Positions 41,101 to 55,900 of a DNA stretch of 64,000 bases are shown piece after piece; the first letter of the stretch is position 1; each line of letters begins with the position of its first letter. The notes beneath the pieces were generated by a model that saw only the letters and a program-made list of their open reading frames with translations, made no database searches and was not told the DNA's origin. The translations under genes and the position numbers were made by a program. The stretch comes from Sarcocystis neurona (lineage: Eukaryota > Apicomplexa > Conoidasida > Eucoccidiorida > Sarcocystidae): NCBI GenBank assembly GCA_000727475.1, contig KL647296.1, positions 1 to 64,000 of the forward strand, given 5' to 3'.

Positions 41101-44100
41101 CATATAACTCGTCCGCATTCAGAGACAGAGCGACGAACAGGTGTGGACAAGCCTCAAGGCAGCAGAACGCCCTCACGGTTCAAAAGGACTTGCTGCGCTC
41201 GTGGTTCCGGTCATCCTCGACGGACGGGCATACCTGCGCAGGGCGGTAGTAATTTCTGGCTAGCCGCCGACCAATGAAGCGGCGTCGCACGTTGTGACGA
41301 GCTGTTTCATCATCCGACTGGTGTAGCTGACCTTCCTCGACAGCCGCGGAACACTGCTGAGTGTTTTGTGCCGCAGTAAACTTCCGCATAGGCTGTATGG
41401 AAGAATAGCCCTGCGGGAGATCCAGCGCCCTTAGTCTACATGCCATGCGAAAGTAGCGTCGGTGAAGCAACCGCCGCGCTTGTGGGTGACGCTTCCCTTT
41501 GAGCAGGCGTTCCCACAATTTTTGCCGCAGCTGATTTAAGCACAAAAAATTGCCAAACAGTCGCATGTAACATACGTTAGAGTCCAGCCACCGTAGCTAC
41601 CACGTGCTGTGCATACTGTGCCCAGCAGATATAATCAGCTGTCACAGAGGCGCTTACGTACAGCAGACACTTGCTGAAAAATGTCCACAAACTCTTTTGC
41701 AAACCCCATCAGAAATGAGGACGCCGAAGGGCACAAGTGAGAGACAAGGTGAGAAACGATTTAGGCGGCAGCAGCATACCGAAACGTGACGGCGCCTGAG
41801 GCTGTGCGCCTGCGCGAGGTCTCCTGTGTACGTGCGCACTTGAGACGGAGACAGTCCGATGCCGTGTGCTCTGCCAGTCTTCTGCAGTGGAGACCGGGAT
41901 CAGCTCCGCTCTTGAGCGGTTACAGTCGCTGTTCTGCACGCGACGTGTCGAAGGATGTCGTGAACGTGTCCACTTTTCATTCAGTATTCTCACATACGTA
42001 CATGTACAGAGTGAGAGAAAACAAAACTAAGAAAGGAAGAAAGAGGAAAAAACGGACAGGTGCGACCATCTATGAAGGGCGGCTGCACCCGCGCTACAAT
42101 ACAGCCTGTGCAGCAGGCACGCAAGTCGAGCTGTTGAACCACGGAAAAGGCGTTTGTCGTACTCGGCCGCTGGAGAGCTACAACAGAACCGTTCCGACAC
42201 GATTTAGTCATGCACACCCTGTGAATTTGAAAACGAATTCTGTGTCAAATGTCAGCACGAGGGAGACGTACGACGTTCCCACGACTTTTTCGCTCCTCTC
42301 ACAGATGGTGTTGCACGTGGCAGTTCCTGCTATCCGGTCTGGCAGACTGTGTGAGTTGCACCCCTTTCCTTGTGTTCGGTATCCTACCAGTCTGTGCGCT
42401 GTCCGTAGAGACTTGACACGAACTGAATCGTACCTCCTCAGTGGAGAGCCGTCGTTCAATGTGGCTGTCGACGGGGACGAGGGAAGCTACCCGTGCGATG
42501 CGCCCGTTCTTGGACATTTTGAACTTTAACTCTGTTCTCCTGCGACTCTGCCGTTCTGGATTACAGGCAGACATCCCCAGGTACTCGCTCGTTCTCAGCT
42601 TCTCTATTTCAGAGTCGGTGCCCTGGGAGAGCATCGCTGCTTGGCGAAGTCTTTGAAAGAAGGACCTACCGTACCGGAAGCGCATCATCCCAGAAGGTCG
42701 GCGGCTCTTGTCTGCCAACGCTTCATCCGCCAGGCGCTCTTCCACTCCCTCGTGAATGCTGTCTTTGCTTGTCTTCTGGGTGTCAAGAGAGGCGTCACTA
42801 AGACACAGAGGGCCCCCACCACGTCGAAAGGGGGACGTGACATCCGTACGGCTCCTGCGGCTGTCGCCATTCAGTCGGCCTGAAGAGGGAGACGATCGGC
42901 CCGAATCATGACCTTCTGTAGCAGTGGACTGGGATTCTTTCTTATTAGCCTTGTCGTCCTCGCGGGCACCTGCAGTTTCGCTGAAAAGACTGCGACTGCT
43001 TGCACCAGCAGGCCCCTTCAGAAAGGGCAGCGCACTCGGAGACGGCCTCGAAGATAGACGCGCCGTGGGGGGGGCCGGCTTTAAAGACGACTGCGCAACT
43101 GCTAAAGGCTCTGTGTCCCAGTTGACTTCAGCAGCGAGTAGTTGCAGATCCTGCATTTGACGCTCGTCAATTTTTAAAGCAGGCCAGCTGTTCCCAGCTC
43201 CGGACCCGGACGGCTCACTAACACATGCCGCTGTTTCATGAGAGGTATTCACTCGTGTCTCTCCCCTTCCAGAGATGTTGAAGCTGGTGCTCTGAACCCT
43301 TACGCTGTCGACACTCAACCTGCAAAGACGCCTTGCCCCTCCTCTCGTTGGGGCGTCCGGGCTGACGTCACCCTGGCGACTCAAAGAAACGCTCGCCGAA
43401 GGAAGCGCAGCGGCTAAAAAAGCAGGACCACCTTGGACCTCTTTTGCATTCGATGTGACGCAGCAACCTTCCACAACCTTCTGCGTCGCAGCCTCCTGTC
43501 CACCAGTAGAGCTACTGCTGCTCCACATTGCTCGGGTGCTGTTCTTATTCCTCACTCGATCTGGCCTGAACACGAGGTCACGGACTTCATGTAGACCAAT
43601 GAAACGGCGTCTGAATCCTTTAACTCCGACACCCGCAGCCCCAGCACTGCGACTCAGTAGAGACTCCAAAGTGTGAGGAGAAGAGTAGCCAGTCTCTTTA
43701 GGCGCGCTCGAGTAGAGTGGCTCTGCGGGCTGCTTCTGTAGCTGAGCTGCGTTTGCTAATAAGCTGCTTCCACACGCTTGAGCAAGGCTTGTCTCCTCGA
43801 AGGCACGAGCAAAGAGCTTCGGCGAATCAACGTTCTGCTGGTGTTTATTCGTTGTATTGCGACTTTCGTCTGCCATTTCTACCGGGCTTGAGTCCATCAT
43901 CCGATAACAGCCAGCACCGGCAAGGAGGGGCGGCGTCGGCGCACAAGGAGGCAAAGCCACCGCGGTCGTTTCGTCGTTTCTCCTTGCGGCGGCAGCAGCA
44001 CCAGTGGAGCACACATGCGGTCTAGAAGGTGCTGCTTGTAGGTCCGAAATAGCAACTTTGAGAGAAGCTATCAGACAAGATAGCAGAATCACGTTGCGGT

Positions 44101-47100
44101 GGTCTGTTTCAGCGCACGCCTGCAGCATGGCAGCAGCAACCGACGCGTCTACGCGGCCAGGCATGAATCGTCCTGCTGCTTGCAGTGCTCGTGTTTCATT
44201 TCGGCTGCACAGCTGCGCTATACTCTGCCCGAGGCTGCCCACAAAAGAGATCTCTTCCCCGCGTTGCGAACTCGCAGCTCTGATTTCCCGGAGCGGCAGG
44301 CCATCCTGCTCGCAGCCAGTGGGGGAGGGTGACAGAGCGCACGCGCTATTCTTTTTAAGTTCTCCTTCTTTGAAAGCAAGCTCACCCTTACTTGGTGGGC
44401 GATATGCGCACGCAATCGAAGCCGAGTTGCTACTACGCCGCGCTCCTTCGGTGGCGTCTGCGGTGGTGCTGCGGCCGTAGTTAGCCCTGTGGCACATCCT
44501 GTTGCTGTCTCTTGGGCACTTGTCGCTGTAGCAGTGGTCGGCGCTTCTAACAGATATTTCAGTCCTGCTTACAGCGTTAGCTCGGTCCTGAGGCAGCGCG
44601 CTGCTTTCTACAAGTCGTTGTAGTGCGCGCTGACTCGCCGATCGTGAAACGTGCACCACCGCAGATGCACGTGTCTGCCCTGGGTCTGTGTATTTCATTT
44701 GACATGTAAGTTTGTCTTCTGCCTTGAGCACCGCACCAGAGCTCAACACCGCCGTGGCTCTGTCTCCTTGCACGCCTATTCGCTCTATTTCGACTGCTGT
44801 TGGCAGTGTCGGTTGACCCGTCTCTACCTGTGCCTGTGCCTGCTCCTGCGTGTGTTGCAGCGGCGCCTGCTGCTCCTGCTGCGGCTGCTGGTGCTGCTCG
44901 GGGACGCCGTCACGCTGCTGGTGGTCACCAAGTGGCAGTTGCAGTGGACCCGAAGCTCGTCGGTTCTGTTCTAAGGGACTGTCGCAGAACATGGGTAGCG
45001 GGAGGTGCACATCGAGGGGAAGCGGTTTGGCTCTTCCATCGGGTCGACCGTTCCTCTTCCTTGCAGTCTCGCCGGTGCTGCAATAAAATGTGGGCGAATG
45101 TACAAAGCATATAGCCCCAGCACCAGCAAAGGTGCTGCCGCTATCGTGGCCTTCCCTCGCCAGTACGCCGGACGACCGTGGCGCAGTCGCTGACCCACGC
45201 CGAAGAGTCGCGACGCAACGACGTATTATCGCCTCTAAACGTGGGAAGTCTGAGTTTCGAAGACACGGAGCAGCCAAACAAGAACCGTCGCACAGGAGAG
45301 TCTTACACGTGCTGCCGCCAGCTCAGCGTGCACAAGCAGGGAGTATCAGGGAGAGGAATCAGCGCGCGCAGCGGCAACGCAAACAAGTCAATGAGCAAGA
45401 AACGTCTGCAGTCTTTCCGGCTCACGTTTGAGTGTACGATACGCAGTGCCGCGTGACGCTGTTCAACAGTTAGAGAAGGAGGAAAAGAAAACGAACACCC
45501 GGAAAATTACGTCGACCTGTTCCTGCTTCAGACGTAAAACCATCGGCCTGAGAATCAGGGTGTGCGGGCAGCCAGCCGGCGAAGAAGACCAACAGGCACT
45601 TTCCCTTTCCTGATGCAGTCAAACACTCCCAGTTATTTTTACCGGGCACAACAGATGCATAGAAGGTCGTCCGATAAATAAGTGAACCTTCTCAGTATAC
45701 CCGTGCGGTACAGTTACCGACGCGGAGTCCACCATCGCGCGTAGTTCACCGGGAACCGGCAGCTCTGTCTGTCCTGCTGCAGAGTCGCGCGTGTTGTTAC
45801 GCATGCGCACCTCCCTTTTGCTGGGACTTTAACAAGCAAATCTTTAGCAATGTGTAAACCCCTATGTGAATACATACACAGATGTGAAGCTCAGCACGTG
45901 TGCGCCAGCGTACACGTAGGTGTGACTATACACAAATATGTGTATACTCATATACTTACACACAGAGAGATATGCACGAATGCGTATAAGGCCACTTGAC
46001 AGAAAAAAAGGGAAAGTCTGTGATACATGCAAGTGTGTGCAAGCTTGGTGCGCGCACAGACAGAAGTGGTTGCGTAGCTGAATGTCACCTTGTGCACGTA
46101 TCTGTGTATCATGTCCCCGTCAACGCGACGCCTCAGACAGCAATGATCCATGGACGACAGGCACGCTGGCTGCCTAGGGATGAGTGGATGCACACAGAGG
46201 AGAAGCCGCACTGGAGATGAAGAAACTGGGCGCCGTGCACGGTTGCCGTGGCTCGTTGCAGGCATGTCCTGGCTATGTACACGGCTGCAGCTGGTCTTCG
46301 CACGCGTGTGCCAGCTGTGTGCACGGCTGCTGCCGCTCTTCACACGCTTGTATTAAGCGTGTATTACCCATTGGCGTCCACGCGAAACAGTAGAGTATTA
46401 CCAACATACACGTCTACACCTACTATAGGTACGGAACACGCCGACGTAGCGTTCCTCGTACCCACCGGTGAAGCACGCACGACGCATGGCTACCCAGGCA
46501 TATATATGACAGCCGGCGCAGTCTGTGATGAGCGTCGACACGCTAAGATATATATACTTCGTCCGCCGTTAGGGTGACCGCTCCGTACGGCGACGGCTGC
46601 GGGGCGCTCCTGTGTCGACGTCCCTCTCTAGCAACAGCGACACTTGTCCACTGACCCCTGCAGAAGTATGCACCTGCGTCCGCTAGTGAGTGTGTCAGGG
46701 AACAGAACAAGTGGCAAGAACAAGAAAAGAGGCGGCTACAGCCGAAGGAATGAGAGGAGGTACAGCCAAGCAGAACAGCCCTGCACAGGACATAAGAGAG
46801 AACACCCACGCAAGGCAGAGAGGAGAGAGAACTACGGCTTCTTCTGTCACTGCGTCAATCAAAGCAGCGTTGTTAGCGAGTCGAGGTAGCTGTGGGCAGC
46901 GTGTCTGTTCAACAAAGGAAAACAAGGGGACAGCTGCAAGCCAGGTGCAGAGGACAGTAACGTAGTACTCTTTGATCGCCGACTCGACGTCATGGACACA
47001 AAAACGGCAGAAGTTACACGACCAAAGAGAGGCGAAATGGCTGCACGACGTTAAAATTGCAGGGCAATCTTCCACGCGCTCTCGCGAGGGACGTCACAGG

Positions 47101-49891
47101 TCCTGGTCCCCTCAGCATGACACGCGCACTATAAGGCAGCAGGCGGACCCCTAATCGAAAGTGTCAACAGTGCTGTTAAGAAAACAGGATTGTTTGTCAC
47201 CTTCCTCACCTGGAGGTAAGACGCTTCGCAGAAGGTGACGGGACAGGCAGGCGTGAAGAGTGCGATGTCGATACGAGAGCGAGGCGAGAGAAGTGAGCGC
47301 GCTGACGAGCTGCATGCAGCACGTATGACAGCACGTCCAGCAGTTATCTCTCTTCAAAACTCAGAGTAACTTTTCTTACACAGAAGGGGCGCCCCAGCCG
47401 TGTTCGCGTTCTAGGACAGGTCTACACGGCTCCGTTATGTGTGTGTGTGTGTGCGCGCGTAGACGGCGAAAAGCAGGTATGCCAACGCAGCTGCTTGGAT
47501 GGTGACTCAGAACAGCCGCCGCACAGAGCGGAATGCAACGGCCTGCTGCAACACGTGTAACAGTGTGCCAAGAAAGGTACAGGAGGCAGAACGACGGCGT
47601 CTGTGCATGCTTCCGTTGCCACGTGGACACAGATTTCTGGTGGTTACAAGCCATTAAACGATCAACCGGTAGAGGGGAGAATTGCAGTCGATGGACGAAC
47701 TGAAAGAGACGGGCAAACGTAGTTTTGCACCTCTCTCCAGGACAAACAATTTCTACGGACACGTGCGACGACACACACACTCCCCTTTTACTGGTAGCAA
47801 GGTCTAGCAGTTCTTTCCGGTGGCGTGCGCAGACGGCGCTCCGAAGTCAAACGAGGGGAAAAATCTACTACTGTGTACGTCGCACAACAATATACATAGA
47901 TATATCTATCTGTCTATCTACATATATATGTATATATATATATATGTATATACACATATACATATATGCCATTGTTGACGTGCGTGCATGTGTTTACTTG
48001 TGGCTGGAAGAGGAGGCAGGTCGGACGCATCACAGAGGGAGTGGTCCTTTTGTCGATGTTATTACCGACACAGTCGTCGGGCATTCCGCGAGTGAGCACC
48101 CGCTCATCAGCAACACACCCCGGTGACTGCTGTACGCTAGAAAAAAAAGTACTCGGACGGCTGTTTTTTTTGCCTTCTTAGACAAACAGCAAGTGCGTCT
48201 GCCGTATTGAAGACGTATACAGGAAAGCAGTTGTAGCACCGGCAGCGACAGCAGCGAGAGCCGCGAAACGAGTGGCAGCAGCGCGAACAGCGGCAGTAGG
48301 GAGAGCAGCGCCAGCAGATAGAGCAGCGGTAGCGACGAGAGCAGCGACAGCAGGTACAGCAGCGGTAGCGACGAGAGCAGCGGCAGCAGCGAGACCGGCG
48401 ACAGTGAGAGCAGCGGCAGCAGCGAGATCAGCGACAGTGAGAGCGGCGGCACCAACCGCAGCGGGAGCAGAGACAGCAGCAGCAACGACCCGAGCGGCGG
48501 CGACAGCAGCGAGATCGACAGCAGCGAGATCGACAGCAGCGAGAGCGACAGCAGCGAGAGCGACAGCAGCGAGAGCGACAGCAGCGAGAGCGACAGCAGC
48601 GAGAGCGACAGCAGCGAGAGCGACAGCAGCGAGAGCGACAGCAGCGAGAGCGACAGCAGCGAGAGCGACAGCAGCGAGAGCGACAGCAGCGAGAGCGACA
48701 GCAGCGAGAGCGACAGCCGCCGCAGCAGTTAATGACGGCAGGGATGGCCACGCAGCGAGGGCAGCTGCAGCACACAGTGGCGAGCACGACAGTCGTCATG
48801 TCTACATCCAGGCCGATGGCCGCTGCCACTGAGCCCTAGTAGCTACTGCACGAAGGCAGCTGTGCAGGAGAAGGAGGAGGAGACGCTGACTCTGCAGACT
48901 GGCAGCTGCTGCTACTTCTATTGAAGGGGGATGGTGCAGCTGCTCCTGCGGGTACTGCTGCACTTACCATTTCAGGCGGGTAGTTGTTCACGTGCTTCTC
49001 GATGACGCAACCCAGCTTGTTCAACAAGGACGTATCGCGGTAGTGGTAACGACTCAACAGACTGCGGAAGACAAGCAGAACCCGCCACCAGGATACAGAC
49101 AAACGCATATGTATGCATAGATAGAGAAGCGCGAGTACAGGTATACACCGAGTTAAAGATAAATATGCATTTAAAACGTAGCCGCAGAGAGAGAAACACA
49201 GATAGAGGAATATACAGGAAGAGGGCCAAGTATGTATTTAGGTATGTAGCAAGGGGGTGAGAGAGAAAGATTAGGCGTATACATAGAGAGGCGTATGAGT
49301 GTATATTTACACAGATAGGCAGGTACATATCTATAAATACTTGCGTATGAAGAGACAGAGATATACAGTTATACAGATATAATGATAGATAGGGACGCGC
49401 ACATGTATGCACACGTCTGTATACATTTGTGTGTCCCTCTCTATCATTATATCTGTATAATTGCACACTGGGTCTGCGGCGATCAGTCTTAGAGATGGAG
49501 GGCTCCTGACGCACAGAGAGAGGTAGTCAACGCACGCCTGCAAGTCCTACTGGCCAGGCCGCTTCTCAGTGTTATACAAACCACGGCACTGCATGCAAGC
49601 AAAAAACCTTTGCTATGTAGGCTGTCGGTGCGACACTGGCATCTGCAGGTGTACAGATAAAAGCAAATATACGAGTATATATACGGACGGCGACAAAGCG
49701 AACGACAGAATATATAGAGATACAGACGTGCGTATGTAAAGGGATAGTTAGATACGTAAATATACCTATATGCGCATGCCAAGAGCAATTCTACACATAC
49801 AACTGACAGTCCCTATACGTGGCCGGCAGCCTACAGCGATTGATGCTCCCACAACGCTTCCGTACGCTTGCCAGACTGCACCCATAGCCAC

Positions 49892-49924
<33 letters not shown>

Positions 49925-52900
49925 CGCATGCATGTATGTACCACACCACGCATAGCTACACATATATATATATACATGCATATACACATGTACCTTACGT
50001 ACACAGATACATATATATCCCGCCACCCACAGCAGAACACGTACATACTCATATATACTACGCCATCCATAGATATATATATATATATATCAATCACATA
50101 CGGCACGTCCACGCTACACAGACACAATATATGCATATAGCCCCCGACAGGTATACACGTCTAATATATCTCTGTAGCATGCATGCGCGTATGGGGAAAC
50201 GGTACTGGAAGCGCCACACATCCTGATACACCCTGCTTGCTACTTAGTCAGAGAGGAACCCAATAGGTATGTATAATCTATCAAGACAAGCACCTCACCC
50301 CTCCTGCAGTGCGCCCCCATAGAATGGCACAGAACTATTTATCAGACAGAAGATACACTTACGAATCTACAAGCATGTCTAAATTTCTTTATGTAAGTAT
50401 ATACAGGTTGACTGATGGATACACAAACGCAAACGTGCACACATCTGTGTATCCACATATACATATATATATGTATATATAAATCCGAGTTCACGTACAA
50501 CATGACGGGACGTGTGTTCTAGCTTGGGGGCAGTGCAGCTGCCAGTGAGGGTCCCCTCGGCGTCGCGTCACCAACGTAGCGTGCCTCGCTTTCGCCAGCT
50601 CTTCGGTTTAGCGGAACTTTCGAAGGTTCTTCGGGGCACCCTCTTCCGAAAACGTATCTGCGTTATGCGTCCGCCACTTGGAGAACCACGCACCACTAAG
50701 TACAAGCCTCTAGAGAAGGCCGGGTGGGGCACCGCAGGGAAATCAAGACCGCACGCACATCTCACTTGAGGTGCAGACGTGTACGTATTATGAATGTATA
50801 ATTACACACAGCCCTTCCACCTGTACATGCAGCACCAGCAACAAGCTCACGTACTTTAGAAGAAAAGTCGTCTGTGCGGGCGTCATCACCTCGAAGTGTT
50901 GCTCTGTGTGTTGCTTGAGAGCCTGAAGCAAGCAAATAAAGCGGTGCAAATCAACCCATCCGCCTGCTGCACGCATCACAAGTTGCTTCTGGATAGAGAG
51001 AACTGGAGGGATCTCTGCTTCTCCGATGTTAAGCACACCTTACGTATGTATATACATATATACGTACATATGTATATTTAGCATGTGTATACACCCTGAC
51101 GTCGATGAACGACACGCACAGAGAATGCACCATGAGGCAAAGCGCCTTCGATTGTTGTTGTGCGTAGAGAAGGCTAGCAAGGCCCTCCATGCCGGTCGTG
51201 TGTGCACGCTCAGGCCGCCTCTAGTGATATCGGGCTACTACGTAGAAAGCAACCCCGGGCATGCAGGCCGCGGACCCGTGCGTACGGGTGAACAGATCAA
51301 GCGTGACTCACGCGGTAAAAGGGAGAGATAGAACGCCTTAACCTCCTTCTCTTCGACCGTGAAACAAAACCCTGGTCCTTCAGTCAAAGCATCTCTACTC
51401 TGGGCACACCCTTGCGGCAGCCTCCTCCTTCATTTGACTGTGACGCGTTCGTGCGCCAATCTTACAGATATCTGTACATGTATATATATATAAGTATATA
51501 TGTGTATATACATGTATATATGTTTACATGTGTATACAACCATATATGTTTTTATGTGTACACACGTGTACATATGTACGTACGCACACACACGTAAGGA
51601 GGGTAGGCGCCTCGTGGCAACTGAAAACGCAGTGGTGGAGGCAGCGCCGGAAAATAGGCTTTTGTCCCTCTACGTGTCTCATTGCCTGCAATATGCGCAG
51701 ATATATTTATGTATGTACCTATCTCTCTCTATATGCATGTGCGCGCGTGTGTGTATATGAACAGGTGTAGAGGTACGTGCGTTACTACTTCGAAGAAGAG
51801 CGCAAAAGAATGACTTTTCCACGGAGGCGCGTCTTTGCACTTGTCTACAGGGAGCGACGGAGAATGACGCAGAAACTCTGAGAGGCAGGGAGACGATCAG
51901 GAAAGCGAACCACACATGGTGACCCGCTTACGTAGGTTCCACACGTGTAGACGCGTCAGCCGGATGTGTGCGTACAAACAGTTGTGCAGGTATCTTATGT
52001 ACACGTGAATCGAAGTATGTGGTTTCATACACGCGTGTATATACGCGGGTGTATAGGTGTGGTGTACCTGCACCAGACCTTGGTCACGTAGCCGCTGTGG
52101 GTCACACAGCTCTCCAGAAGAACCGCCTTTTTGAATAGATACAAATGCACGCACATGTAAACCCATATGCTGTGGGGGACAGTATATATTTATGTATGTA
52201 CGTGTATATAAGAATATATATATATAGAGAGAGAGAGATAGATAGATAGATAGACAGATGTATACGCACGCGCACATTCATCCATGTTTACACATTAATG
52301 TGAAAATATACGTATTTACATGTATACACAGACGCACAGTTAATACCTCTCTAGAGTTGGTCAGAGTGCACGTGCAAGAGCAATGACGAGACTCTACTAG
52401 GGCAAGCAGAATAGCAAGAACAGATTCATTCGTGTGCAGGTCTTTGTGCACCCGGGCGGAACTTCTGCAGAAAGATACAAGTTGTGGAAGTGACAGTCCG
52501 CCGACGTAGTTTGCGCGACAAGTCGAGTAAACGCTACAGCAGCGATAAACCAGCAGGTCTCTTACTAGCCAGAAAGAGGTGGGCAGCGTGAGCAGCTTCG
52601 CTTGAACGAACGCGCGTCCGAGGTGCAGAAGCGCAGGAAGGAAGGCGGCGTCCTCCCGTATAGGTTCTGCGGGGTCTGGCTGGCCTGCCGTCTGCTGCTG
52701 GCCCTGGTGCAGGTGCTGCTGCTGCAGCGAGGAGTTCTTTCGCTGACGAGTCGGAGCAGGCAGCGCAAACGCGTCCCCTCCCGCCTTTTCCTCGAGTGGG
52801 AGCGCTCTGTTGCGCTGCTGCCCCGCGGCTGCTGCAACAGCAGCAAGTGCAGAGTTACCGGGCGAAAGAAGGGCCTCCTGCATGCAGGCCGCCATGCGCA

Positions 52901-55900
52901 CGTTCGAGTTGATCACGTCTCGGCTGCGGTTGTAGAGGTGCATGCACAGGCGCTCGTACACCGCCCTACGAGTTGCAGCAGAACACGCCTCACACCACTC
53001 ATAAGGAACAATTCATTCAAGGAACCTGCAATTGCAGAGGGATAGCAATGACGCCGTCGAGACAGGCATGCGCCCACACACACACAGACACAGACCCACG
53101 CACGAATTTATCCATTCGCATTTTCCTTCCTCTATTGACCTCTGCGTGCACATGTGCAACCATACGTATATACATATATATGCATTAGCGGAGAAGGATA
53201 CTTGAGAATGTCGGGAGGGGATGCAGACACCAAACACGTGATAACACTTCACCACCGACCCGGACCTGGTTATAAAATTCTTCACGTCCGTCCTCATCTG
53301 TGAACGGCTTTGTGCACTGCCACACGTATGTATATATATATATATATATATATACGCATACATGCACAAGTACATACAAAGATACAGATGTATATATATA
53401 CGTGTATGCACAGACGTACACACAAAAGCATACATTCATATACACGTACACACATGCGTGTATACACGCCGCAGAAGGATCACACGTATCAATGGGTGAA
53501 GAACCAAGCAGCTCGTGGTCAGGTGCATTTGCAGGCAGTTCGAAGTACACGGAGCATGGGGCACTTCTGCTTTTTGGTCATCACCAGACTGAGGGACGTC
53601 GACAGACGCAGCACGCTGTCGCAGAGTGGCAGGCGTTTCTTCTCTTCCCGCCTACCAGTGGTGTTTCCACTTCGGTAACCGCGAAGGCTCCTGTACCCGT
53701 TCAGTACTTCCACCACCTACGTAACGACACCTGGCTTTTTCCGTACACGAGCGCACGCGTGCTACCACTAAAACCTCATGTCTGCCACACCCTGAGGCCC
53801 GACGCGTTACGTACAAAGAATGTATGTAACGGGTTCTTCGAGGGCCAACGGAGCTCCGCGTGGCGAAAGCCACCCGTTCATCACGCTCCTGCTCCGCGTT
53901 CGCGTTCGAAAACAATAATGTCCGGATGTTTGTACACCGAACGACACGGCTTTGCTCGTGCGCCAAGTGGTGGCAGCACCTTTCCCAGTAAAACCTCGCG
54001 AGGAAGTCTTTCTACGAATTTCCGAAGTGAAGAAGTGCCAGAAACAGATTGCTCCCTTTCTGGTGCCCTCCTTCAAGGCACACCAACAACAACGTAGGGA
54101 GCGGTGAGTCTTTTACAAACTCGACCTTCAGACACGAAGCACGATTAAGCGAAGAAGCGTGGGGTACTCTGAGAGAGAGAAACCTGATCTCTGGGCCTGC
54201 GGAGGACAAAGTACGGAAAGAGAACCGAGAATCTTCGACGCGTTGGAGGGGCGTTTTCCGCTACAAGACGAAATAGAAAGAACTCACTCGTCCCGAATAT
54301 TGAGTCGTGGTAAGAGACGAGCAAACGCCACAATTTCGGGAGGATGAAGCGATGCGACGCTGCGCTGCACTGTCGTCAGAACTCCCCAGTAGAATGAGGG
54401 ATGCTTCAGTTCCTCAGCAGTCACTCTTGTTTCGACCTGTCGAAAAACAGCTCACACTTCTGCTACACAGCGCTTGTCAATCATACGTAGACCGCGTGGT
54501 TGCTGCTGGTTCCGTTTTAGCTGAGACACCCTGCGGAGGCGGAACGAGGTCGAAAAGACAAAGACGGTCACTCTACGGCATGTGTCCACACAGGTGACCC
54601 GCGAGACACGGAGACTATCTGCAACTGTCGCCTGAGCCGAAAGATGCAAGGATTTTAACGTGAAATGTCGCTCGTGCTTCTGCTCCTACTAGAGTCAGTG
54701 GGTACCCATTTTACCCATTTTTGAGACAGCGAGACGTGCTGCTGCGGCCGAGAATTACTGCAGTCACACGTCCTTGAAAAAGACCGGAAAACCAGTAGTG
54801 CAACTGCCCCCACCGCGAACTCCACGCAGGCGAGCGTGTACCTGGCGTACCTGGTTGGCTGGGTCTCTCGTGCTGCTCGCCTTACAGCGTCAGCGGACGG
54901 AGACAGGGCCCTGCGTGCTCTGCGACCGGAGTAAATCGCGGGTGTGGGGTTTTAACGACAGCATGTGGGACGTTGAGGTGCGCGCGGCACGCATTGCTTT
55001 CTACTGCCTCTAGTGGCATACACGTATATATGCATAAATATGTTCCTGTGTATAACATGTGTCTACATAAGTGTACACATGTGTATAATATAAACGTATT
55101 AAAATGTAGCCCAGGAGGGGAAACGAAATGGCGTGAGGCACAGCCGTAGCACGTTGGAGTCGCGAGCGAGACGCGCTGTTGTGCTCCTGCGAAAGATACC
55201 GACACTTCGCTCTTGCGGCCGAGGGACGCCCGCTGTCTCCCCCGAGATGTTGCAAGTGCGCGGACGCCCGGACAACAAGAGGGTGCGAGAGAGAGAGAGA
55301 CGCAGAATCGCAGAGCTGCTGCAGAACGCAAACCGTTAGCAGCAGACGCAGCAGAAGCAGCAGGTCGAGAAGCAGCAGCAGCAGCAGCAACACGACCAGC
55401 AACCAGTGACGAGCAGAACCCGGAGAAGCAACGCCCCTGCTGTGGAGTGACTTACGAAGAATCGAAGGAGCTTGAGACAAAGAGAGATGGTGAGTTTCTG
55501 TCTTCCCTCACGAATTCTCTCGACGATTTTGTTCACGTGTCGCAGCGACGGTCGGTATCTGCAGACGTGCATACAGCACGCAGCACACACGTCTGAGGCC
55601 GAAACACACGCACGGACTCGACTCTCTGGCCAGTGCCTAGTCATCTACCCTACGTGCAGCAAGTCATCGTTCTCTTCTCTCTACACGTAGAACCACGTTG
55701 GAGCCTGTATTCTTCCCTGTCGTGGGAATCAAACAGCCAGCTTCCGCAACGACAAAGGAGGCGCACAGCCGCTGTCCGAAGCACAACCACAAGCGCACGC
55801 GTGTACAGAAAAAAAAGCGGAGGAAGGGAGAAACCTAAGAGCTCCACATTAACGACTGCACGCGCAGCTGAGCAGGAGGGGAGACGACGTGAAACAAGAG

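Larger units (their letters stand above)
47885..53360. repeat. Cluster of TA/CATA microsatellites in locus B introns
   Basis: Runs of ta, tgta and cata units occur at about 47890-47970, 49890-49925, 49960-50000, 50070-50095, 50455-50485, 51040-51080, 51475-51560, 52195-52260 (including gata and gaga runs) and 53325-53360. More occur at 56350-56380 and 59010-59060. They lie between the exons called for locus B. Confidence 0.75.

Noticed and set aside
46275..46360. Short direct repeats suggestive of a CRISPR array
   Set aside because: Only two imperfect copies without spacers, in eukaryotic-type intronic DNA.
48272..48832. Plus-strand open frame of 186 Ala/Thr/Arg-rich codons
   Set aside because: It is a by-product of the 15-bp minisatellite; other frames are equally open and it has no splice or start context.
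47885..50485. Centromere- or telomere-like repeat
   Set aside because: The repeats are scattered TA/CATA microsatellites within introns; there is no heptamer telomeric array and no long satellite.
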